This document shows positions 51,502 through 59,411 of a DNA stretch of 64,000 nucleotides, piece by piece. This DNA is from Aurantiacibacter suaedae. Its GTDB lineage: Bacteria; Pseudomonadota; Alphaproteobacteria; Sphingomonadales; Sphingomonadaceae. Made by a program: the position numbers and the translations under genes. The notes beneath the pieces were generated by a model that saw only the letters and a list, made by a program, of their open reading frames with translations, was not told the origin of the DNA and ran no database searches. The DNA is taken from assembly GCF_005434915.1 (NCBI RefSeq), contig NZ_SKCG01000003.1, positions 372,001-436,000 of the forward strand, in the 5' to 3' direction. Numbering within the stretch: the first letter of the stretch is position 1; every line of letters starts with the position of its first letter.

Positions 51502-52659
51502 GTGGCACTTTACTCTCCTTTCAAGAACTATATCTGGAACCTCAGTGTCGCCATCGCGATGGAAAGCGGCGGGCGCATCGGCGAGATCGTCGACATGTGC
51601 CAGCCGATCCTCGATGCGGCTGACAACGGCGCCGATGCCGGCACGCCCGAATTTATGCGGGCCTGGGCCGCAATGGGCCACAAGCTGCTCGAACTGGCGA
51701 AGGAGGATGAGGAGAAGGGCCGCGCCTTCTCAGCTTCCGACAAGATGGAACGCGCCTCGCTTTACCTGCTGGTGGCCGAGCGGATGCAGGGCCACGGCAC
51801 CAAGGGCCGCGAGGAAACCTACGCTCTCGCTCGCGAGACTTTCGATCGCTCTACCCAGCTAGGCAACATCAATCGCGAGCGCGTGGAAATTCCGCTCGAG
51901 AAGGGGACGATGTCGGCGCTGTTCACCCGCGCGCCGGGCGAGGGGGAGCGGCCCTGCGTGGTCTATTGCAACGGCCTCGATAGCTCCAAGGAGCTGCTTT
52001 ACTGGTCTCGCTTGCCAGAAGCGCTGGCGCGCCGTGGTATTTCGACACTCTGCGTCGATCAGCCCGGCACTGGAGAGGCGCTGCGTCTGCAGAACCTCCC
52101 CGTCGATCCGCATTCCGAAAGCTGGGCCAGCAAGGCGGTCGACTGGCTCGAACAGCAGCCGGAAGTCGATAACGCCCGCATTGGCATGACCGGTATCTCG
52201 CTGGGCGGGCACTTTGCCCCGCGCGCGGTTGCCTACGAACCGCGATTTGCCAGCGGAGCCGTATGGGGCGCGAACCACAACTGGCGTGAGGTGCAGGACA
52301 AGCGGATGGAACGCGAAGGCGAGAACCCCGTCCCGCATTACTGGGCACACGTTCACTGGGCATTTGGCGCGAAGGATCAGGACGATTTCCTGGAGAAGTC
52401 GACTGACATGAACCTCAACGGTCACATGGACCGGATCAAGGTGCCCTTCCTCGTCACTCACGGCGCGCATGACCGGCAGATCAACCCCAAATACGCCGAC
52501 GATCTCTACGACCAGCTCGTCAACTCGCCGCGCCGCGAGAAGGTGATCTTCACCGAACGCGAGGGCGGGGTGGAGCATGTCGGCGCCGACAATATGAGCT
52601 ATGGCTGCAGCCTGATTGCGGACTGGTTCGCCGAAACGCTGGGCGGCCATACCGCATAG
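51502..52659 (+). CDS. Alpha/beta hydrolase, C-C hydrolase-like with helical N-terminus
   Basis: This is 385 residues from a GTG at 51502, with GGAGG at 51488-51492 as ribosome site. The N-terminal 125 residues are helical; the hydrolase core follows. The catalytic triad is visible as Ser233 (TGISLGGH), Asp324 (THGAHDRQI) and His359 (GGVEHVGAD). The layout resembles 2,6-dihydroxypseudooxynicotine hydrolase and related enzymes that split C-C bonds of hydroxylated aromatic ketones. Cleavage of the dioxygenase product is the likely role. Classic meta-cleavage hydrolases are shorter and lack this N-terminal part, so the pathway is unusual. Confidence 0.83.
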   Translation: MALYSPFKNYIWNLSVAIAMESGGRIGEIVDMCQPILDAADNGADAGTPEFMRAWAAMGHKLLELAKEDEEKGRAFSASDKMERASLYLLVAERMQGHGTKGREETYALARETFDRSTQLGNINRERVEIPLEKGTMSALFTRAPGEGERPCVVYCNGLDSSKELLYWSRLPEALARRGISTLCVDQPGTGEALRLQNLPVDPHSESWASKAVDWLEQQPEVDNARIGMTGISLGGHFAPRAVAYEPRFASGAVWGANHNWREVQDKRMEREGENPVPHYWAHVHWAFGAKDQDDFLEKSTDMNLNGHMDRIKVPFLVTHGAHDRQINPKYADDLYDQLVNSPRREKVIFTEREGGVEHVGADNMSYGCSLIADWFAETLGGHTA

Positions 52660-52687
52660 CGCAATGGCTGGGAGAGGACCTTACGCC

Positions 52688-53872
52688 ATGATCGACAAAC
52701 ACGAGGCGCGCGAGGCAGGAAAGCGCCAAGGCTTCATCCTGCTGGCAACCGCTGTGTTGCCGATCATGGCGATCGTGTCCCTCATCCCTGTCCTGCCCTT
52801 GCTGTTGGGCGAATTTGCGAATGTGCCCAACAGCGAGTTTCTGGTGCCGATGGCACTCACCATTCCAGCGCTGTGTGTCGCCTTGTTCTCGCCGCTGGCG
52901 GGGTGGCTTGCGGACAAGATCGGACGAAAGCAGCTGCTGGTTTGGTCGCTGATCCTCTACGCCGCCTTTGGCATCTTGCCGTGGTTCCTAGACGATCTGT
53001 TCCCGATCATTGCCGCCCGCTTCGGATTGGGCGTGGTGGAAGCCGTCATCATGACACTCGCGACGGTTCTGATCGGCGATTATTTCTCGGGCGAGCAGCG
53101 TGAAAAGTGGATTGCCTCGCAAATCGCGGTGGGCAGCATTGCCGCGATCGTGCTGATCGCGATTGGCGGCCTGCTTGGTGAGGTGCTTGGTTCGAGGGGG
53201 CCGTTCCTTCTCTACCTGCTGGCCCTGCCGATTGCGCTGGTGGCGGCGTTAGGATTGTTCGAACCGAAGACGGCCGAAGTCGAGACCGTACACGGGTCGC
53301 AGAGATTTCCGCTGCGGACGATCCTGCCTCTTGCTGCGATAACCTTCGCAGTAGGGATCGTGTTTTACACCGTGAGCGTCCAGATTGGCCCGATCATGCA
53401 AGCTTCGAGGCCAGTGTCGCCGGCGCAAATCGGATTTGTTGGCGCCATCTGCAATCTTGCTGTCGCGCTCGGCTCTCTGGCCTTTCATCGGGGAAGCAAG
53501 AATGCAGGGCCGAAGCTATTAGCGATCGGCCTTGTGCTTGCGAGCCTGGGCTATGCCGGCGTAGCTTTTGCGCCCAATCTCTTGATCCTGGCAGCCTGTG
53601 CCGCACTGGTTTCTTTTGGCAGTGGGTTGATGTTGCCCAACATGCTTGCCTGGACGATGCGATCGCTTCCGGCAGCTATGCGCGGGAGGGGGATGGGCCT
53701 GTGGACCGGCTTCTTCTTCCTGGCTCAGTTCCTTGCTCCTCTGGTTCTCGCCGCATTCTCCGATGTCTCCGGCACCCTCACGCTGGCCCTTGCCGTCTAT
53801 GCTGTTGCCGCCGGTGTCGGTGCTGTGTTGGCATCGATTAAGGCTCGGTCGAGCAAGAGGTTGGCAGCGTGA
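52688..53872 (+). CDS. MFS transporter of the aromatic operon
   Basis: This 394-residue carrier has 12 predicted membrane segments and the MFS loop motif GWLADKIGRKQLL between helices 2 and 3. The ATG at 52688 has GGGAGAGG upstream; an earlier in-frame reading would overlap the hydrolase gene. Its 3' end overlaps the GST gene. It probably brings the aromatic substrate, delivered to the periplasm by receptor R6, into the cytoplasm. Confidence 0.85.
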   Translation: MIDKHEAREAGKRQGFILLATAVLPIMAIVSLIPVLPLLLGEFANVPNSEFLVPMALTIPALCVALFSPLAGWLADKIGRKQLLVWSLILYAAFGILPWFLDDLFPIIAARFGLGVVEAVIMTLATVLIGDYFSGEQREKWIASQIAVGSIAAIVLIAIGGLLGEVLGSRGPFLLYLLALPIALVAALGLFEPKTAEVETVHGSQRFPLRTILPLAAITFAVGIVFYTVSVQIGPIMQASRPVSPAQIGFVGAICNLAVALGSLAFHRGSKNAGPKLLAIGLVLASLGYAGVAFAPNLLILAACAALVSFGSGLMLPNMLAWTMRSLPAAMRGRGMGLWTGFFFLAQFLAPLVLAAFSDVSGTLTLALAVYAVAAGVGAVLASIKARSSKRLAA

Positions 53873-54561
53873 CGCGAAAGCCTGTCCTTTGGTTTGCTCC
53901 GCAGACTTGCGCCCGAGTCACCCTTACCGCGCTTGAAGAGATCGGGCAGCCGTTCGATACACGTTTGATTGCCTTTATGGCAGGCGAACACCGCCAACCG
54001 GATTTCCTGTCCGTCAATCCTTCGGGCAAGGTTCCTGCGCTGGAAACCGGCGACGGCGTAATTGTGCAGAACGGCGCGATCCTCAGCTATCTGGCGGACA
54101 TGTTCCCGGAGGCGCGATTGCTGCCGCACCCCGTTGATGCACGGGAACGCTCGCGGATATTGGCCGAACTGTTCCGCTGTTCCAGCGACCTGCATCCGCT
54201 GGTGACCCGGTTCGTGATGTCGCCCACGATTTCCACCGATGCCGCCGACGCTCCGCGCATCCGAGCCAAGGCCGGCGAAGCACTAGCGCTGCAACTCGCT
54301 CCGTTGGAGCGGCGGCTGGACGCGCAGCCTTGGATGCTGGGGCAGGATTGGTCGATTCTCGATGCTTATCTTGCCTGGATATGGTTTCGCATAACCGGCG
54401 TCGGTTTCGATCAGCGCGATTATTCCGCGCTGCAAACACATTATGCCAAGGCTTGCGAGCGTCCGAGTGCAATTGCCGCACTTGCGCACGAAGCGAAAGC
54501 GCAGACCGAACTCAAGGCGCGGGGGTTGTTCTTTCAGCCTCCGCCAGCCGACAAGGCATGA
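53869..54561 (+). CDS. Glutathione S-transferase family protein
   Basis: The 230-residue protein has an N-terminal thioredoxin-like domain (LWFAPQTCARVTLTALEEIGQPFD, NPSGKVPALETGDGVIVQNGAILSYLA) and a helical C-terminal domain (about residues 90-215). The GTG start overlaps the MFS stop by four bases. In ring-cleavage clusters such enzymes act as glutathione-dependent isomerases (maleylpyruvate or fumarylpyruvate type), lyases or dehalogenases. Together with the FAH-family gene downstream, an isomerase step is plausible but not proven. Confidence 0.82.
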   Translation: MTRKPVLWFAPQTCARVTLTALEEIGQPFDTRLIAFMAGEHRQPDFLSVNPSGKVPALETGDGVIVQNGAILSYLADMFPEARLLPHPVDARERSRILAELFRCSSDLHPLVTRFVMSPTISTDAADAPRIRAKAGEALALQLAPLERRLDAQPWMLGQDWSILDAYLAWIWFRITGVGFDQRDYSALQTHYAKACERPSAIAALAHEAKAQTELKARGLFFQPPPADKA

Positions 54562-54593
54562 GCTGAATATAACTCGATGAAAAGGTTGAGATA

Positions 54594-55160
54594 ATGTTGA
54601 CAGGACCAACCCGGCGCATCGTCACCGGACACAATGCGAGCGGCCAGGCGATCATCCAGGAAGACGGACCGGTGCCACGCTACCAAAAGATCGGCGGCGA
54701 GAGCGGCCCGATGTTCCACGAGGTTTGGAACACGACTGAAACCCCCGCGCATATCGATGCAGCCAGTGGCGAACCGGCGGAAGAAGGCATCAAGCTGGCT
54801 CCGCCGAAGAACGGCACGCGCATCCGTGTGCTCGATATCCCGCCCGACGATCCGAACATGGCGAACAAGACGCCGGAAGAAGCGCGTGCGCATTTCGAAG
54901 AAATCGGCGCCGCCGACGCATCCTCTCACACAGGTGCCGGTTCACGACACGCGCACATGCACCGCACCCAGACCGTGGACTATGGCATCGTGCTGGAGGG
55001 CGAACTGGTGCTGATCGTTGACGAAGGCGAAACTGTCTGCCGGGCAGGCGACATCATAATCCAGCGTGGCACCAATCACGGCTGGGCAAACCGGACGGAC
55101 AAGAACTGCCGCATCGCATTCATCCTTATCGACGGCGCTTTCGAGGAGGGACTCGCATGA
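54594..55160 (+). CDS. Cupin-domain protein
   Basis: The 188-residue protein has a single cupin barrel in the C-terminal half, with MHRTQTVDYGIVLEGELVLIVDEGE as the first and GDIIIQRGTNHGWANRTD as the second cupin motif. Both carry His residues that could bind a metal. The N-terminal half (RRIVTGHNASGQAIIQEDGP) is typical of cupin proteins linked to gentisate- or salicylate-like pathways. It lacks the length of gentisate dioxygenases, so it may be an isomerase, decarboxylase or accessory protein. Its stop overlaps the FAH gene start. Confidence 0.75.
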   Translation: MLTGPTRRIVTGHNASGQAIIQEDGPVPRYQKIGGESGPMFHEVWNTTETPAHIDAASGEPAEEGIKLAPPKNGTRIRVLDIPPDDPNMANKTPEEARAHFEEIGAADASSHTGAGSRHAHMHRTQTVDYGIVLEGELVLIVDEGETVCRAGDIIIQRGTNHGWANRTDKNCRIAFILIDGAFEEGLA

Positions 55161-56134
55161 GGCTGGCCACGCGCGAAAACGGCAAACCTGACGGAGAGTT
55201 GGTGGTCATATCTGCCGATGGCTCGCGCTGTCTTGCGGCTGGTCCGCAACTGCCAAGTCTGCTTGCCGCGATGGAGGATTGGAAAGCCGCTGAACCGACG
55301 CTCGCCCTGCTGGCGCAGCGACTGGAGCAGGGGGAGGGCGAAACTCTCGATCCGGTGCAATTGCTGGCACCCATGCCGCGCACCTGGCAGTGGCTGGACG
55401 GTTCTGCCTTCCAGAACCACGCCGACCTGATGCAGATCGCTCTCGGTCACGATCCCATCGAGAACGACAAACCACTGATGTATCAGGGGATGTCTCACCG
55501 TTTCCTTGGTCCTACCGAGGATGTGCCCTTACCTAGCACCGATCACGGCATCGACTTCGAGGGGGAATTCGGGGTCATCGTCGACCATGTGCCGATGGGC
55601 ACGACGCCAGCCGAGGCGATGAAGCACATCAAGCTGATCGTGCAGATCAACGATTGGTCGCTTCGCACTATCGCGCCTGTAGAGATGAAGACCGGCTTCG
55701 GCTGGGTGCAGGCCAAACCGGCCTGTTCGATGGCACCCTTCGCCATAACGCCCGAACATCTCGGGGCAGGATGGAAGGATGGCCGGGTCTGCCTCGATCT
55801 CGAGATCGACTGGAACGGCAAATGGTTTGGCAGGGCCAACGGCCGGGAGATGAGCGTGGGCTTCCACGACCTCGTCGCGCACGCCGCTTACACCCGTGAT
55901 CTGGCCGCCGGCACGATTATCGGATCGGGCACGGTCTCCAACGCAAACTACGCCGAAGTCGGCTCCAGCTGCATTTCCGAAGTGCGCGCGATCGAGATGA
56001 TCCGTGACAAGGGACCTGCTTCCACCTCCTTCATGACGTATGGAGACAAAGTTCGCATGGAAGGCCGCGGCGTGGACGGCAATTCCACGTTCGGTGCGAT
56101 AGAGCAGCAGGTCGTCGACGGCTCGGCTCGGTGA
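55157..56134 (+). CDS. Fumarylacetoacetate hydrolase (FAH) family protein
   Basis: This 325-residue protein of the FAH/2-hydroxyhepta-diene isomerase superfamily has the metal-binding acidic cluster in GIDFEGEFGVIVDH, followed by the conserved core (IKLIVQINDWSLR, GFGWVQAKPACSMAPFAITP, DLEIDWNGKWFGRAN, GTIIGSGTVSN). The family hydrolyses acylpyruvates or hydrates and decarboxylates ring-cleavage products. The ATG overlaps the cupin stop (ATGA). It is a likely late step of the aromatic pathway, releasing central intermediates. Confidence 0.87.
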   Translation: MRLATRENGKPDGELVVISADGSRCLAAGPQLPSLLAAMEDWKAAEPTLALLAQRLEQGEGETLDPVQLLAPMPRTWQWLDGSAFQNHADLMQIALGHDPIENDKPLMYQGMSHRFLGPTEDVPLPSTDHGIDFEGEFGVIVDHVPMGTTPAEAMKHIKLIVQINDWSLRTIAPVEMKTGFGWVQAKPACSMAPFAITPEHLGAGWKDGRVCLDLEIDWNGKWFGRANGREMSVGFHDLVAHAAYTRDLAAGTIIGSGTVSNANYAEVGSSCISEVRAIEMIRDKGPASTSFMTYGDKVRMEGRGVDGNSTFGAIEQQVVDGSAR

Positions 56135-56159
56135 GTGCCGTTTTCGATCACGCGGTCGC

Positions 56160-56978
56160 ATGATGCCAAACGGGGATCAGAGCCTAGATCCGAAGTATCG
56201 TATGCCGCGACACTTCGGTCCCGCGCCGGGGCCTCGCAATCTGCCGGCCGACCAGCGTCACAGACGGTACGAGAAGGAGGTCGTCTCATATACGATTTCC
56301 GCGCGCACAAAGGCGGAGCGGTTGGGTGCTTTCTTGCATGATGGCCTGAGGCTGGATGGCGAGCCTCGCATCGAGGTCTGTATCATGAGCTTCTCCAAGA
56401 TCGGCTGGCTTGCCGGTCGTGGCTACGACATTCTTATGGTCCGCATCCCCGCGAAGTGGATTGAGACAGAGACGCGATGCGCCGGTCATTTCGTACCGGT
56501 TGTCTGGGAGAATATGGCTGACCCGATCATCACTGGACGGGAAGAACTGGGCTGGCCCAAACTGTTCGCTGACATTTCGGTTTCGGATTTTTCAGAGAAA
56601 AGCGCGAAGGTCACGTCGTCGTGGGATGGGCACCGCTTCTTCGACTTCCGCGCGTCCGGCTTCGAGCCTCTGGTGCAGGCACCTGCGCCAAAGCCCATGG
56701 TGTTCGAAAAGTATATTCCTGCGACAGGTAAACCCGGCTACTCGGACGCGCATTATCTCACCATAACTGTTCCGGACGGGCCTGAACCGCAAGTCCAGTC
56801 AACCGAAATCGGGGAAGGCCAATTCGCCTTCACGCAGGCGAGTTGGGAGCAGATGCCAACCCAGTATCCGATTGTAAACGCTCTCTCCGACCTTCCGCTC
56901 GACGATTTCAGCCCCGTGATAAAGACCGCCTCGATCTTTGGCGGAGACGGTAGCGCGCAGCGGAAACTGAGGATGTGA
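56160..56978 (+). CDS. Acetoacetate-decarboxylase-fold protein
   Basis: The 272-residue protein has the acetoacetate decarboxylase (ADC) fold. The Schiff-base lysine is identified as Lys134 in GREELGWPKLFADI. In true ADC this lysine is followed by a second lysine that lowers its pKa; here it is Leu135. Some ADC-like proteins of Streptomyces and Sphingomonas act as aldolase-dehydratases on pyruvate-containing compounds, and this variant may do the same. It is the last intact gene of the aromatic operon. No strong ribosome site is visible, so the start is uncertain. Confidence 0.78.
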   Translation: MMPNGDQSLDPKYRMPRHFGPAPGPRNLPADQRHRRYEKEVVSYTISARTKAERLGAFLHDGLRLDGEPRIEVCIMSFSKIGWLAGRGYDILMVRIPAKWIETETRCAGHFVPVVWENMADPIITGREELGWPKLFADISVSDFSEKSAKVTSSWDGHRFFDFRASGFEPLVQAPAPKPMVFEKYIPATGKPGYSDAHYLTITVPDGPEPQVQSTEIGEGQFAFTQASWEQMPTQYPIVNALSDLPLDDFSPVIKTASIFGGDGSAQRKLRM

Positions 56979-57017
56979 ATTTGGCTTGAGCGGGTTGTCG
57001 ATTAGCCAAGATCAACA

Positions 57018-57312
57018 ATGCTAAATGGCTACGTGCTCACGCCGCAGTTCGACGGGTCGTGTAAACGTCGGACGTGGTGTTCATCACCGGCAGCGTGCCG
57101 GAAATCGAGCAGGATGGCTATTTCATGGCCAATGCGTTTGTCCAGCTGGAGATCAATGATCGATTTGCGTTGCAGGCGGGCGTCATCAGTCTGTTCCACA
57201 AGGATTACCTGATTCAAGGCAACGTCTCATTGGGCACTCTTGGCTATGCAGAGAAGATTTATGCGCGGCCGCAGGGGTGGGGCCGATCTATGTTTCGGCA
57301 GAAAGCCGATTT
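57018..57312 (+). pseudogene. Remnant of a TonB-dependent receptor C-terminus
   Basis: From 57074 the frame reads like the last barrel strands of a receptor: DGYFMANAFVQLEINDRFAL, then GVISLFHKDYLIQGN and YAEKIYARPQGWG near the end. A short stretch in another frame at 57018-57058 (NGYVLTPQFDGS) probably belongs to the same gene, separated by a frameshift and a stop at 57062. Plug and most of the barrel are gone, so the gene is dead. The frame stays open to 57478, but the part after about 57312 is not receptor-like. Confidence 0.6.
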
Positions 57313-57652
57313 TTCAACCGCAGCGACCCCGTCTAACGGCAACGGTCTAGAGATGCTTGAGGTGATCGCGTTGTGGAGCGGATTGCCGAAAGGAAGTAAG
57401 GCCTCGGGCTCGCTTGCCGCGAAGGCATTTTGGGGATGGCAGTGCGGGAGCCCGCTGCGCGTTTCCATACAACGCTAAGTGGCAGTGGCGAAACAGCATT
57501 GTCCAACTTCTGACCCTTAGCTCAACAACTTATCGCCATTCGTCGTGCGACAGGCACGTTTGGCACCATTCGGGAAACCCCTTTGCCCGCGCTCCCGTTG
57601 GGGTGACGAATCCTCTCTCAGCGATTAGTTGATGATCGGAAAGGCAGCTCCC

Positions 57653-58522
57653 ATGACTGAAACCAAAACATTCCAGCCAGAAATCGACGAACAGCCACGT
57701 ATGCCTGGCGCTGAAGCCGAGATGGACGACAAGCCCGATTGGCATCCGCGTTTTCCCGGCTCTGGCCGACTGGATGGAAAAGTTGCCATCGTGACCGGCG
57801 CGGATAGCGGCATTGGCAGAGCTGTTGCGGCGCTGTTCGCTCGCGAAGGTGCGAATATCACCATCGTCTATTTCGCCGATGAAGAGGCTAAGGATGCCGA
57901 AAAGACCAAGGCCATTGTGGAAAGTGAAGGCCAGCAGGCGATCTGCTTGCAGGGCGATCTCGGGCGGCAAGAGTTCGCCAGCCAGGTGGTCGCCGCCACG
58001 ATAGACCGGTTCGAGCGGCTGGACATCGTCATCAACAACGCCGGCGAACAGCACCCTGACGATAAGATCGAGGATATCACGCAGGAGCAGCTGAAGCGCA
58101 CGTTTCAGACCAACATGTTCTCGATGTTCTTCATGGTGCAGGCCGCCCGTCCGCATCTCGGCAGGGGCAGTGCAATCGTCAACTGCACGAGTGTGACGAT
58201 GTACAAGGGCTCTGCAAATCTGCTCGATTATTCGGCCACCAAGGGTGCGATCACCGCTTTTACCCGGTCGCTATCCGAGAACCTGATCGGTGATGGTATC
58301 AGGGTGAACGCCGTCGCTCCCGGCCCGATCTGGACTCCGCTCAACCCGTTTGGCGGCCAGCCACCCGAGGCCATGGACGATTTCGGTAAAAACACTCCCA
58401 TGGGCCGTCCGGGCCAACCAAACGAGGTTGCGCCTGCTTTCCTGTTCCTCGCTTGTGAAGATGCCAGCTATATGTCGGGCCAGGTGCTGCACCCGAATGG
58501 CGGGATTATCGTCACAAGTTGA
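57653..58522 (+). CDS. Short-chain dehydrogenase/reductase, stress-type
   Basis: This oxidoreductase of about 289 residues has the NAD(P)-binding motif GKVAIVTGADSGIGRAVA, NNAG, the catalytic Ser region NCTSVTMYKG and Y-x-x-x-K as YSATK. The N-terminal extension of about 45 residues with PxxPG-rich sequence before the Rossmann fold is typical of the YghA/GsiB-neighbour group of general-stress SDRs. The ATG at 57653 with GGAAAGG at 57638-57644 is preferred to 57629. A small DUF3008-like gene follows and is probably co-transcribed. It does not appear to belong to the aromatic operon. Confidence 0.87.
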   Translation: MTETKTFQPEIDEQPRMPGAEAEMDDKPDWHPRFPGSGRLDGKVAIVTGADSGIGRAVAALFAREGANITIVYFADEEAKDAEKTKAIVESEGQQAICLQGDLGRQEFASQVVAATIDRFERLDIVINNAGEQHPDDKIEDITQEQLKRTFQTNMFSMFFMVQAARPHLGRGSAIVNCTSVTMYKGSANLLDYSATKGAITAFTRSLSENLIGDGIRVNAVAPGPIWTPLNPFGGQPPEAMDDFGKNTPMGRPGQPNEVAPAFLFLACEDASYMSGQVLHPNGGIIVTS

Positions 58523-58561
58523 GATCGGGACCCAGACAAGCGAAAGAGAGAGGAGAAATCG

Positions 58562-58747
58562 ATGCCTGCCCAATCGAAAGCCCAACAGAAAGCCGCAGGA
58601 GCCGCGCTGAGCGCTAAACGTGGCGATACCAAGGTGAGCGAACTTCAGGGTGCATCCAAAGAGATGTACGATTCGATGAGCGAAGACGAGCTGGAAGACA
58701 TGGCGAGCACCGAACGCAAGGGTAAGCCCGAACACAAGGGCGACTGA
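58562..58747 (+). CDS. DUF3008-like small protein
   Basis: This is a 61-residue, highly charged, lysine- and glutamate-rich protein (MPAQSKAQQKAAGAAL at the start, MYDSMSEDELEDMAS in the middle, a KGKPEHKGD-like end). It matches the small DUF3008 family of unknown function. AGGAG lies just upstream of the ATG. It follows the stress-type SDR by 39 bases. It is probably soluble and cytoplasmic. Confidence 0.8.
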   Translation: MPAQSKAQQKAAGAALSAKRGDTKVSELQGASKEMYDSMSEDELEDMASTERKGKPEHKGD

Positions 58748-59411
58748 GGCCGGGAAATGGACGAGCCGAAATCAGCAAAAGCATAGAGAGCTTGTTAGCC
58801 AATGCGACGGCCAAGCGAGAGCGCAGTGTGTGCCAAGAGTGACCGGTTTAAATTACGTGCCCGCCGACACATACTTCGTCTAGGTTGATGGCGACTGCGG
58901 CATTGGTTTAGCCGTTGTTCGCAAAGTTTCCGACGCCGGGTTGATAGGAATGGCCGCGTCTTGCTGGCGTCCGTCGCGTTGCTGGGCCGTTCTGCCTGGG
59001 TGGTCTCAGCCTGCTCTAGTGCCGGCTGGCACCTAACCCCAATCGTTATCGCCGAGGCGGCGACCGGAAACTTTTGCGCTGCTCTCTCCCGAAGAAGGTT
59101 GCCTTGCGGAAGCTCATTGCAAGCGTTTCTCATTTAGACTGTGATACAGACCAATTCTTCGTTTTCGTCGAAAACCGTCGTTAGCGTGAATGTTTGTTAC
59201 GGTTAGACAATCTCGTTCTCGAACCGCCCGTGGCTTTTGATGTGCTGTTAAAGGACCGAAGCGTGACGTTGCTGTGCCTGCGCGACACCCGCATGAGAGG
59301 CGCCAGGCAACGCGAATGGCCCAACGATCCGAGCGCCGGCACCTCGCCAGCCTGCTTCGCCCAATAGCTTCGGCAAGGCAGGCAGCGAGGTGTCTGTTCG
59401 GCAGTTCCCGT
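58748..59411. other. Gene-poor interval
   Basis: About 660 bases contain no open frame that I can support on either strand. It holds a 15-bp palindrome GTTTTCG-T-CGAAAAC at 59161-59175. Seven bases before it (59142-59154) is a sequence whose minus strand begins TTGGTCTGT, the same nine bases as two of the operator-like sites of the glucuronate locus. No gene is placed to use them. Confidence 0.4.

Noticed and set aside
58795-59133. 112-codon minus-strand frame in the gene-poor interval
   Set aside because: Arg- and Gln-rich composition, no ribosome site, no motif; likely random.
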